Source: Nigrospora sphaerica
Taxonomy: Eukaryota > Ascomycota > Sordariomycetes > Amphisphaeriales > Apiosporaceae
Direction: 5' to 3'
Length of the DNA stretch: 64,000 nucleotides
Assembly: GCA_018287875.1 (NCBI GenBank)
Contig: JAGVVL010000009.1
Location: forward strand, 1,488,001 to 1,552,000
Numbering within the stretch: the stretch's first letter is position 1; every line of letters starts with the position of its first letter. Positions 45,501-54,995 of the stretch are shown here, piece by piece. The translations under genes and the position numbers were made by a program. The notes below the pieces were generated by a model. It did no database searches and had not been told where the DNA came from. It saw only the letters and a program-made list of their open reading frames with translations.

Positions 45501-47153
45501 ACCATATTCCTCCCGGGTGCTTCGCCCAGCTTCGTCATCAAGTCATCCAAGACCTACCCCAAGGTCATCGGATTGCAAGGCGAGGGTGTGCGAAGTATGA
45601 GTACCTTCCACACCGAGGGATGCGAGCGTGGCTTCATCTATGCCGACTCCAAGGGGACCGCTCGAGTCTGCCAAGTACCAACGGGCGATACTACATATGC
45701 CGAAATAGGCATGTCGTTGAGGAAGCTGGCTCTGAACTCGGACGCCAGCGCCATTGCTTACCATCCTCCTACCTCGACGTATGCGGTCGGATGCGATGTT
45801 CTCGAGCCGTTTGAACTGCCCAAAGAAGACGACTACCACAAAGAGTGGCAACTAGAAAAGGATCTGATTTTCAAGCCCATGGTGGAGCGCGGAGTTATCA
45901 AGCTCATCAACCCCCTCAACTGGACCGTCATTGACACAGTCGAGCTCGAGCCCTGCGAAAGTATCATGTGTATCGAAACGCTGAACCTGGAAGTGTCCGA
46001 GTCGACGAACGAGCGCAAGCATCTGGCGGTGGTCGGCACGGCCATTGCCCGGGGCGAAGACCTGCCGGTCAAGGGACGCATTCTCGTTTACGATGTGGTT
46101 GAGGTTATTCCCAAGCCCGGGCGGCCCGAGACCAACAAGCGATTGAAGCTGGTGGCCAAAGAAGACATCCCCCGCGGAGCTGTTACGGCACTATCGGAGA
46201 TCGGGACGCAGGGTCTCATGCTGGTGGCGCAAGGCCAAAAATGCATGGTCCGCGGTTTGAAAGAGGACGGCAGCTTGCTCCCTGTGGCCTTCATGGATAT
46301 GAACTGCTACGTCACGGCGGTGCGCGAGCTGCGAGGTACGGGTCTGTGCCTCATGGCCGATGCAGCCAAAGGCGTCTGGTTCACGGGCTACACCGAGGAG
46401 CCCTACAAGATGATACTTTTCGGCAAGAGCGCGACATTACTGGAGGTACTGACGGCAGACTTCCTTCCGGACAACAACGAACTGTCCATTGTGGCGTGCG
46501 ATTCCGACGGTGGCCTGCACATAATGCAGTTTGACCCGGAGCGTATGTATACCCCTCGGCAAGCCAAGACATGGTGCGATTGCTAACCCAGTCTTCCAGA
46601 CCCCAAATCTCTCGGCGGTCACTTGCTCCTTCACCGCACCACCTTCTCGGCTGGTGCCCACGTCCCCACGCAGGTGAAGCTTCTCCCGCGGACGCTCCCG
46701 CCGGGCCACGAGCTGCTCCTCAACGGCGACCAGCCACAGGCGGCCACGAAGTCGGACGGCACGGCGTCGGCGACGCCTGGTCAGCTGCCTCATCTGCTCC
46801 TCCTGGCCTCGACGACGGGACTTCTGGCCACGCTGTCGCCGCTCGCCGAGCACGAGTACCGCCGGCTGTCGTCGCTGACGACACAGCTGACCAACTCACT
46901 GCCCAGCCATGCGGGCTTACACCCCAAGGCGCACCGCACACCTGTGGCCAACGGCGCCGTGGGCCGCCAACCGCCCGCCGTCGATGCGGGCGTCGGCCGC
47001 AGCGTCGTCGACGGTGCCCTGCTCGCGCGCTGGAACGAGCTCGGCGCCGGCCGCCGCGCCGAGATCGCCGCCAGAGTCGGCTTCGCCGGCGTCGCCGAGG
47101 TCCGCGCTACGCTGGAGGGCGTGTTGGGCGCCAGCGGAATGGCCTACATCTAG
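42560..47153 (+). CDS. CFT1: Cleavage and polyadenylation factor subunit Cft1 (CPSF160; 5 exons)
   Basis: Exons 42560-44654, 44702-45018, 45072-45245, 45294-46542 and 46600-47153 (1462 aa). All four introns (46-57 nt) have GT donors and AG acceptors and keep the frame. Cft1/CPSF160 is the large WD40-propeller scaffold of the pre-mRNA 3'-end processing complex that binds the polyadenylation signal with its partners. The N-terminus (MQCYSELTPPTAVTHSLVLPF) is diagnostic of fungal Cft1. An acidic loop (LDEEDLDDMDDDDLYGDG) lies near residue 484. The C-terminal CPSF_A-type domain starts around residue 1050 (VIKLINPLNWTVIDTVELE) and includes the FDPEHPKSLGGHLLLHRT segment formed across the last intron. 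The last exon is much more GC-rich, with Ala/Arg/Gly-rich residues, but retains the ending expected of the family. The gene is convergent with the IQ-motif gene. Confidence 0.95.
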
Positions 47154-47873
47154 GCAGACGCTTGATGAGCGAGCGGCTGGCTGGAGGGTTAAAAAAAGCG
47201 GCGAAGGCAATGCGATGATTTCCTGCTCCGAGGGGATGGAGAGCGGGCCTGCGAGGCGGAGAGCGCACAGTGGCGGTGCCGCATACCTGCAAGTGTAGGT
47301 TAAGCTTTTGATAGGAGCTTTTAGAATGCATTGGTAATACGGACGTATCGGTAAATTTCAGGGGGGGAACGGTAACGCTATAGTGGTATCGTTTGTCGTT
47401 GTTCTGGCGCCGGCCCCGGCAAAGACATTGTCTGACCGGCACTGAGAGACAGCTGGGGCCCGGGATGAGCAAAAGGCGGCAGGCTTCCCATAGGGCCCCC
47501 TTGATATTTACTTTGGTCACAGAACGCCCGGCTACATATCCATCCGTGCATACCTATAAACTAAAGTACCCAGATATGCATCGGTATTCCACCGTCCACT
47601 TGTGCGTTCGAAGCCGCGCGCCCCAGTAGACATTAAACCGCCCCTACTTCTACCTTCTCCCCAACCCCTTCGGTTCGGACCACGGGGCCATGACAAAAGA
47701 AAACAAGAACAGCTCAGGGATATCTCTTAACTTTGAATAAACTGGCCCGCCGGGGAATAATGCGTCGTGACTCGTTAAAGGAACATGCGTGACAGGAAGA
47801 AAAAAAAAAGACAGTAAACCTCCAGGCTAAACGTCGCGAGCCCGGGCAGCGAAAATGGGCGGCAGGCCGACCG
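47154..47873. other. Convergent spacer between CFT1 and the IQ-motif gene
   Basis: These 720 bp should hold both 3' untranslated regions and terminators. Small frames occur on both strands with no recognisable product. An A-rich tract lies at 47800-47811. Confidence 0.5.
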
Positions 47874-50144
47874 CTAGTGGGCATGCTGGGATGGCTGCTG
47901 CCGCTGCTGCTCTCGGGGCGTCTTCTGCTGTTGTCGTAGTTGCTGCCGCCGCTGCTGCGAGGGCGGCGACGGCAGCGACGACGGGATTTCGGGGGCGGAG
48001 CGGGCGCGGGGGCGGGGGAAGAGGTGGAGCTTTTGCAGGAAGCGGCGGCCGGGGGTTTGGGCGCGGGCGGCCTCGGCGGCGGCCTCCTCCTCACGGCGGA
48101 CGACGGCGCGCTCGCGGGCGGCGCTGGCGCTGGGGTCGAGGCGGGCGGCCTCGCGGCGGGCGGCGACGTCGGGGGCGACGAGGCGGTCCTTGCGGTGGGC
48201 GGCGCGGGCGAGGGCGTCGCGGGCGCGGCGGCGGGCGCCGACGTAGGCCTCGAGGCCGACGAGGACGGCGTAGCTCTTGCTGATGGAGACGCGGCTCATG
48301 TCGACGCCGGCGGCGCGCAGGCTGTGCACAAAGGCGCGGAAGTTGGCGGCGGGCGGGCGGTAGTGGCCCGACAGCGGCGAGAGGCCCGCGAGCCGCCCGT
48401 CCTTGACCTTGATGAGGCCCGCCGCGGCGATGCGCGCGCCCTGCAGGAAGGAGCTGTGCTGGAAGGCCCCCGACGCCTTGATGCCCACGTAGAGCCGGAA
48501 CGACGTGTCGGCCACGAAGATCCACGTGTTCTTGCGCACCGACTTGCGCAGCAGCCGGTTGAAGACGGCGGCCGCCGACACGTGCTTGAGCTTGCGCACC
48601 CCCCGCGCGTTGTCGAGGCCCGGCGTCGCGTACTTGGCCGCCCGCGCCGCCTCGAGCTCCGACTCGGACGCGTCCGAGGCGAGGCCCGACACCGACGACG
48701 AGGACCGGCCGTCCCGCGGCACGTCTCGGTTGCCCTGCGCCTCGGCCTCGACGGCGGGCGCGTACGCCGGCGTGGGGTCGTCGACCGGCACGATGCCGTT
48801 GATGCTGTCCTTCCACTTCTCCGTCGTGTCGATGCGGATGCCGTTCTTGGCCCAGCACAGCCGTCCCTCGGCGTCGACCTTGACCAGGTAGGCCTGGCGT
48901 TCCTCCCGGCTGAGGTAGCGGACCTGCTCCCGCTCCAGCTGCTCCCTCGGGCACGACTCCAGCTCTATGCCCTTCCCGGCGCCGTAGTCGAGCCAGTAGA
49001 AGAAGTTTTCGTTGGTGTCGGCCTTTTTCCACTCGGCGTGGTACTGGCGAAGGTTGGAGCCGTAGCGGTGCTTGAGGTCGACCATCTCGAGAAAGTACTG
49101 CAGGCCCATCATCTTGGCCTTCTTCCGGTGCTTGGCCCTGAGCTCGGCCCGCCGTTGCCGGGCGGCCTGCTTCTGCGCCGCCGTCATGCGCTCGGCGCCC
49201 TCGATGTCCGAGGACGCGAGGTCCGACTCGCTCTCCGAGGGAGACGACGAGTCCTCGTCGCCGCGGGCGCGCCGCGCCACCATGGCGGCCTTCCGCCAGT
49301 TCGCGCGCGCGGCCGAGGTGCTGGCGCGGGACGGAGCGTCGTCGCTCGTGGCGTCCCCGCGCGATGGCGCGTCGGGCGCCAAGTTGGTTGAGTGGGCGCG
49401 CGGGCGCGGCGTCGCCATGTTCCGCCAGGCGGCATCGCGGAGGGCGTAGGTCCAGCGCGTGTTGGCGTCGAGGCCTAGGCCCTGCATCTCGCGCCGGACC
49501 CGGTACCCGCGGTAGCGGCGCTGGATTAGCGTCGCCGCCTTGCGCCGGATGCTCTCGTTGTCGCCGTCGCCGTGCGGTGCCACGGGGTGCCGGCCGCCGT
49601 CACGGCTCCTGCGCGCCTCTTCCAGCACGTGCCGTATCTGGTGGTGCTGCCTGGACTCCATGAAGTCCCGGCGCGCGTCGTCCTCGCCGTGGGCGAGGTC
49701 GACCGACCGGTGGAGGAGGCGGCGCTTGTGCTGCTTGCGCTCGCGGGCGCGCTGGTCCTGGACCGAGGCCAAGCGCTCCAGCTCTTCTTGGGTCGGGACG
49801 TGCAGCGATCCCAGGTACTCGTGGTGGGATCGCGTCGAGAGGCAGGAGGAGGGCGTGGCGGTGGTGTCGAGCGATGTGCGCGAGGCGAGGCCGGGCGAGG
49901 TTGGTGGGGTGAGGGTGACAGACGGCGGTTCCCCGGACAGCAACGACGGTTTCCTGGGCAGCGACGATGGTCGCGGGACCGCGGGCTTGGCGGTGGGAGA
50001 GGATGAAGGCGTCGTGGTGGTTTCCTTGGTGTGAGCTGTGGGGGTGGTGGTTTTGGTGATGTAGGTACTCGTGGCAGCGGTGGCGGGGTTGATCGCAAGT
50101 TCCGTCATGGTCGCACCGGATTCACAGAACGTGGATGCGCACAA
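47874..50144 (-). CDS. IQ-motif calmodulin-binding protein resembling plant IQM family
   Basis: A single-exon gene of 756 codons from ATG 50144; a second Met at codon 13 (50108, MTELAINPAT) is an equally good start. After a Thr/Ser/Pro-rich N-terminus (to ~105), a basic helical segment leads to an IQ motif at residues ~203-219 (AATLIQRRYRGYRVRRE), the calmodulin-binding signature. A Lys/Arg-rich helix follows (~325-345), then a conserved globular region (~349-620) with blocks YFLEMVDLKHRYGSNL, ENFFYWLDYGAGKGIELESCP, KNTWIFVADTSFRLYVGIK, GAFQHSSFLQGARIAAAGL and SGHYRPPAANFRAFV. The same blocks in the same order are, from memory, the hallmark of plant IQM proteins (HRYGHNL, PFFYWLD, HSSFLAGG, SGHYRPTEENF). 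The C-terminus is Arg/Ala/Gln-rich and low complexity. The role in fungi is unknown to me; Ca2+/calmodulin signalling is inferred. GC content is very high, which produces long antisense frames. Confidence 0.9.
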   Translation of the reverse strand: MCASTFCESGATMTELAINPATAATSTYITKTTTPTAHTKETTTTPSSSPTAKPAVPRPSSLPRKPSLLSGEPPSVTLTPPTSPGLASRTSLDTTATPSSCLSTRSHHEYLGSLHVPTQEELERLASVQDQRARERKQHKRRLLHRSVDLAHGEDDARRDFMESRQHHQIRHVLEEARRSRDGGRHPVAPHGDGDNESIRRKAATLIQRRYRGYRVRREMQGLGLDANTRWTYALRDAAWRNMATPRPRAHSTNLAPDAPSRGDATSDDAPSRASTSAARANWRKAAMVARRARGDEDSSSPSESESDLASSDIEGAERMTAAQKQAARQRRAELRAKHRKKAKMMGLQYFLEMVDLKHRYGSNLRQYHAEWKKADTNENFFYWLDYGAGKGIELESCPREQLEREQVRYLSREERQAYLVKVDAEGRLCWAKNGIRIDTTEKWKDSINGIVPVDDPTPAYAPAVEAEAQGNRDVPRDGRSSSSVSGLASDASESELEAARAAKYATPGLDNARGVRKLKHVSAAAVFNRLLRKSVRKNTWIFVADTSFRLYVGIKASGAFQHSSFLQGARIAAAGLIKVKDGRLAGLSPLSGHYRPPAANFRAFVHSLRAAGVDMSRVSISKSYAVLVGLEAYVGARRRARDALARAAHRKDRLVAPDVAARREAARLDPSASAARERAVVRREEEAAAEAARAQTPGRRFLQKLHLFPRPRARSAPEIPSSLPSPPSQQRRQQLRQQQKTPREQQRQQPSQHAH

Positions 50145-52580
50145 GGAGAAGGACGAGTTCTCGGCATCAAGTCAAAAACAATGGCTCTGGGACTCGCTTA
50201 CTGATACGGAAATACCTGCACACCCTCCCCATGTTTTAGCAACCGTATTCCTTACGTAGGCAGGTACCTCTTTGAGAAGTAGGTTTGATTCCCTGTTGGA
50301 GTCGTTCGCTTCTCGCCAACCCGGGATTTCCAGGCCGCGATTTCCCGCCTACTTGGTTGGTAGGTAACTACATGAGGTATTTGCTTCGCCCGCCGGGACC
50401 CTGACATGGAACCCCAATGTGTGTCACTATACGGGCAAGGCGTCAGCCACGCTTGCCTCTTGGGCCGGGTGATGATGGCTGGGCGAGCATGGCACGGGTT
50501 GGAAGGATCTGCGCAGGGCCCGGGCAGAAAGACAGCCGGGCAGCAGGGTGTACGGGAGGGGGCTCATCATCAAGAAAAAAGAGGCCTCGAGCCTGCTCTG
50601 TCGTTGGACGGATGGCCCGGACTGTGCAAGGTAGCGAGGGGCATGTAGTAGTAGTTGCTTGCGACAAGGCCGTGAAAGTGACGACATTGTGCAAAAAGTG
50701 TACCCGCCTGGGTAGCAGGTCTGCGGGGATCGTTACGAAAACCTGTGCCGCTGAGCCGAGACGCAAGCGCTCCAGTCCGCCTCTGAACGGGTTGGTGGTG
50801 CTCACTCACCCACACTGCCTACCAACGTGAGCACTTGCTGCATGGTCAGATGCCCGGTTGTATCTCTGAAAGTATCGAACAGAGCGGCTTCACGGTTGTC
50901 AGCTAGATCCACGCGAACTCCTTCAAGGGCTTCGTTAACCTTGGGGACCCCGGATAAGCCCTGTATCCCCGTCCTCCAGTCTCCTTCGAGCACGAGTTCC
51001 CCAAATTAACGTCTTTCCAAAGTACAGATCCAGGCTTGGCAGCTTGGGAAAGAGGGAAAGTGCACACAGCACGACACAGTAAGTACATACTTTACCTGTA
51101 AGGTCATGTACTTACATAAGAGGGCCGGCCGATCTAGGCTGGCGCGGCAGCTGAGCAGTGCCGCCTCCAATCACCATTCATTACTACACCTACTACTGCC
51201 ACCCTGGCTGCACGGGAAACTTCGCACAGCCCTCCAGTCCGGCATACCGCTAGTCCCGGACGCTCGCGCCTCAGGCGGCCGTGTTCCCCGCCCGGTCTCT
51301 CGGCCGCCTCGGGGCCTGACGGCTGCGCCTCTTGCCGCCAGCGTGTCTGCTAAAATAGGAAGCACTGCTCTGGGGCGCGTGCGACCGTCGTCCCGAGAGC
51401 CAAACGCCGCCCGGCTATGGCCCAGAAGCGATAAGCGAGGAAAGAAAAGGGAGCGGAGATGGTGGGTATCGCATGGGACATGGCCAACAACGCGATGAAG
51501 TCTCCCCGTCGGGACCACCGAGGTAGCGGAACTCGATGGTCCCAAACCCCCCGTGGCAGAGACGACGAGCGCCGCGTAGACGGAGCCAGGTTTACCGCTC
51601 GTCAGTCATCTGCGCGAGTCAGTAAGACCACGGCATCGCCCTGTCGCGCGTGAGTCCGCCCCGTGGGCAAGCGTGGTATCGGTAAGAGCAATACTGCTGT
51701 CCTGGGCTGCTTCGGCCGAAAACCTAGAGCACTATCTGGGTATCTCGGATCGGGGAGGGGGCATGGCCGCCGCAAAGGGGCTCAGGGGCATAATCAAACA
51801 GAGGCCTAAACGTGGCCACGGTTTTGCCTTATCGCCTGCTCGTAAGTGATGGCATCCACGCGTAAGTGAAACTTCGGCCTACCACCGCTGTGTACGATGG
51901 TGAACAGCGGGAAGGCATGGGGGGGGGGGACACCGAGGTCTACCTCGAACCCGATGGCGCGGGATGTGTGATGTTGTCATCGCACGGTTCGGGCTCCTCG
52001 CGCTCCGCTCGGGGCTTGTCCGGGGGCCTCTTTCCGCTGGGTTTCACAGATCGGAAGGCTTCTCTTCTCATCCCAAGGCCGGATCAAACACTCATCCCTC
52101 GCAGCCCTCGACGCCATCTAAGGCATAACACCCCAAAAGACGAGCTGGGCATGTCGTATGAGTGAATAGACAGCGGCCTGACCAGAAGCATGCTTGTCTA
52201 GGCCGAGTGGTGACGAAATTCTCAATGCCGGGAGACGCAGGTGGCGTATCGAAGGTTTCTTACGGTGGCATCTTTGGCGCCTCCCGGCCCTGCCCTGGGC
52301 ACGCATCGCTAGACCGCCGGCTTGATGACAGCATCGATCGGGCTCATCATACACGATCTGTGGTCTGTACCCGCATGAAGGCTGGCTTGGTGGTTCCCCA
52401 GCGCCTCATCAATCCGTCAAGTCTAACGACTACCGTATAAGGAGTATGGCTACCGTCTGGTGTATGGCCTCTATTGGTAGTCCTGCCCCAAGCCAGCCCG
52501 GCTATCGGTTGCCATGTGCCAACGCGCAGATCTTGCTCCCCCCTTTATCCAACCCCCCCCCTGCCCCGCGCCCCGGGCCA
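50145..52580. other. Intergenic region, no gene seen
   Basis: These 2.4 kb hold the IQ-gene promoter on the left and the 3' flank of the membrane-protein gene on the right. TAGGTAC and TAGGTAACTAC motifs occur at 50259-50375. Open frames are short and lie on both strands without recognisable content. Confidence 0.45.
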
Positions 52581-53672
52581 TCACAGGCCAAAGTTGGCGT
52601 ACGTGCAGGAGCACTCGCCGCTCTGGCCGGCGGGAAGACTCACGTCGCCCACGCGGCGGCCGGCGACGTCGCGGCAGTCGGGGACGGCGGGGCCGGCGCT
52701 GGCGATCTGTCGGATCTCGACGGCAAAGGGCCACCTGCCCAAAGCGCGGGCTGCGGCAGTAGCGGTGGCAGCACTGGTCAGGTTGACGGCGGCGGCGCCC
52801 GGGTACTCGGCGGGGCGGCGCGTCCACAGGGTCGCGCTGAGGAGCGTGTCGTTGTAGTAGCAGGTGACGGCGCGGTTGGTGGCGCGGTCGACGGCCGTGG
52901 TCGGCACCACGGCGGCCGTCACGGGCACTTCGAAGGCGAGGCGCTCCGCGGGCTGGTTCCCGTCGAGCAGCCGCATCGCCACGTCGGCGAACTGGGGCCC
53001 GAAGGGGTTCGTCGCTGCCGACACCGCGTACGCCCCCGTGCCCACCTGCGCGATGGTCCAGGAAAAGGTCGCCGAGGCGGCACCGGCGCCGGCGGCGCGC
53101 GACGCGTTGTACGTCGCGTAGGCGTAGCAGCGGAAAGCGTCGGGGTTCGACGTGCAAGCCGTCGAGGCCCTGGACAGTGCCGCCACAAAGGCGTACGACC
53201 CTACGGGGAAGAGCACCGACTGCTGCTGATCCAACGGCACCGGCGACGCCCGAATGCTTGATGAGACACGGGTCAGCTTGGGTGGGCTTCCGGGGCGCGC
53301 CAGGCGTGACGCTCACCTTTTCTTCGGCCGCAGCCCCAGGGAGAGACCGACGGCGAGGGCCACGACGATGCAGGTCGTCACGAAGACGATGAGGGCCAGC
53401 CGGTACCAGCCCCCTCGGCGGGCAAGCAGTGAGGCTTGCCGTACCGTGGGCGACGGCAACGACTCGATGATGCGTCCGCGGGATGGTGGTGCTGTGTGCG
53501 AGTAACTATCCAGCGGCGGGACAGAGGACAACGGGTGGCTCCTGAGCCCTCCGCCCGGGGGCGGCCGTTGTGCCGCCTTTTCTGGTAGAGCGGGCGCGTC
53601 GTCGTCAGCCTCGGCAATGACCGGGAGGGCTGACCTCGACCTGGACCTCGCGTGTGCCAGACCGCGGCGCAT
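52581..53672 (-). CDS. Single-pass membrane protein with extracytoplasmic Cys domain (2 exons)
   Basis: Exons 53672-53317 and 53256-52581 (343 aa). The intron has a GTGAGC donor, an AAGCTGACC branch site and an AAG acceptor, joined in phase 2. The N-terminal ~88 residues are basic, Ser/Pro-rich and cytosolic; a membrane helix spans ~91-114 (LALIVFVTTCIVVALAVGL) and is followed by positive charges. The rest is a folded domain starting with an LFPVGSYAF block and containing CTSNPDAFRCYAY, a TCYYNDT motif, and a terminal ECSCTYANF; these are hallmarks of a widespread fungal hypothetical family. N-glycosylation sequons (NAS, NDT, NLT) fit a luminal or extracellular domain; the charge pattern alone leaves the orientation open. 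The upstream frame continues to an earlier Met at 53939, but a TATA box at 53788-53795 lies between, favouring the Met at 53672. Function unknown. Confidence 0.78.
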
Positions 53673-53787
53673 ACTTCCGTCCGGGAAGAAGAAGGTCTTC
53701 CCCAGACCGCAGTGGGGGAGACTCAGCTCGCCAACCCAAATGGCGCGCAGGAGCTTTGCTGAGAGATGTGGCAAACCGCGTCCCCTC

Positions 53788-53795
53788 TTATATAG
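53788..53795 (-). promoter_or_regulatory. TATA box of the membrane-protein gene
   Basis: The minus strand reads TATATAAG here, about 117 bases upstream of the chosen ATG at 53672. This spacing supports the shorter start over the Met at 53939. Confidence 0.5.
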
Positions 53796-54995
53796 CAGAA
53801 TGAGCCCGTCGTGCGGCCTACGCTCCATGTTTGGCCAGAGCCGAGGGTAGCGAGGACCGCGTGGTTGGTACAAGTACAGCCTACAGCCGTTAGGCCTGAC
53901 TAGCCCACAGCTGCTTCTATGGTGCAACTTGACAAGCAATGACCTCAGGAACGCCTATTGTATCGCGTGTTCATCGCATGGCACCCCTGCAGTGGCCTTT
54001 GCCGCGCCACGCCAGGGCCCAACCGTTCGCTAGCTGCAACACAAGGTGCAGTCAGAGCAATATGGGGCGTTGAGAGGCACGGCTCTTGAACAAGAACGAA
54101 CCGTCAGTGAGGCGGGGAGCCACCTCAGATAAGGTTCACCCGGTGCATCGCGACATTTTGAATGTGCCGTGCGCGTTCGGGACGGCTCAGCAGCTAGCCC
54201 CTTAAGACGGGAAGGGCAGTAGGGACGTGTAAGAAGCAGACAACCGTGACATCAGTTCGGAAGCGCCGTGGGCACCACGCACGTGGTGCTGACTCCCTTG
54301 CAGGAGCACCACTGCCTGACCAGTTGCTAGTCGAGGCGTCCCTATCTGGGTCTCCTGCGCGGATGGGCAGAGAGACCGGCCAAAGGGCGACGGGAGATTG
54401 TGCCAAGACGGTGAGTCCAAGGCGTGGTAGTCGTGAACCGGACGCCGTCTTGTTTGTCGGCCAGTGTTCGCCAAGGAAACTGTCGCAAGATCAAGCAATT
54501 GTGTCACCCCCCGAGTCAAGAAAACTGTGATGGACGGGACTGTGGTATTGATCCCCGAATTGCTCTGCTGAGTAAGGCCTCGTGGCAAATATCTGTTCAT
54601 GGCCGCGGAAAACAAGCCGAGTTGGCCGTGCGGGATGCGGCTCCGGTGCCAATTGGAGCCGAACCCCAAATGATATAGTCATTAGATTCGTTAGTAGCTG
54701 ACTGGCGTCGAGTATATTCTCCGAACTGGGCCGACTGCTTGCCTCCCGGCGGCATGGCTGTCCTAGATTCGGCCAAGGCGCGATGCTTCTGTGCGTCGAC
54801 GGCCACGCGTAAGTGTTTGTGCCCGCCGCCCGAGTTTCACAGCTCGAATACGATTACCGACAAGGCGTACGTGCCGGGGGGTTGTCTGTGAACATTCGAG
54901 ATTTCTAGCAAGCCACGGCAGATCCTCAAAGGACCACAGAGGGACGCGACATTGAGACTATATGGTTACAGAGAGGTATTCGGGCGGTGGCCGCA
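53796..54995. other. Intergenic region between two minus-strand genes
   Basis: This 1.2-kb spacer contains the upstream region of the membrane-protein gene and the 3' flank of the ABC transporter gene. No supported gene; frames at 54202-54669 (-) and 54246-54530 (+) overlap each other and have no motif. Confidence 0.45.

Noticed and set aside
47940..49391. 483-codon plus-strand frame rich in Gly/Ala/Val
   Set aside because: Antisense shadow of the very GC-rich IQ-motif gene; low-complexity composition with no motif.
52446..53261. 271-codon plus-strand frame
   Set aside because: Antisense to the membrane-protein gene, which has a coherent intron, TM helix and conserved Cys motifs.
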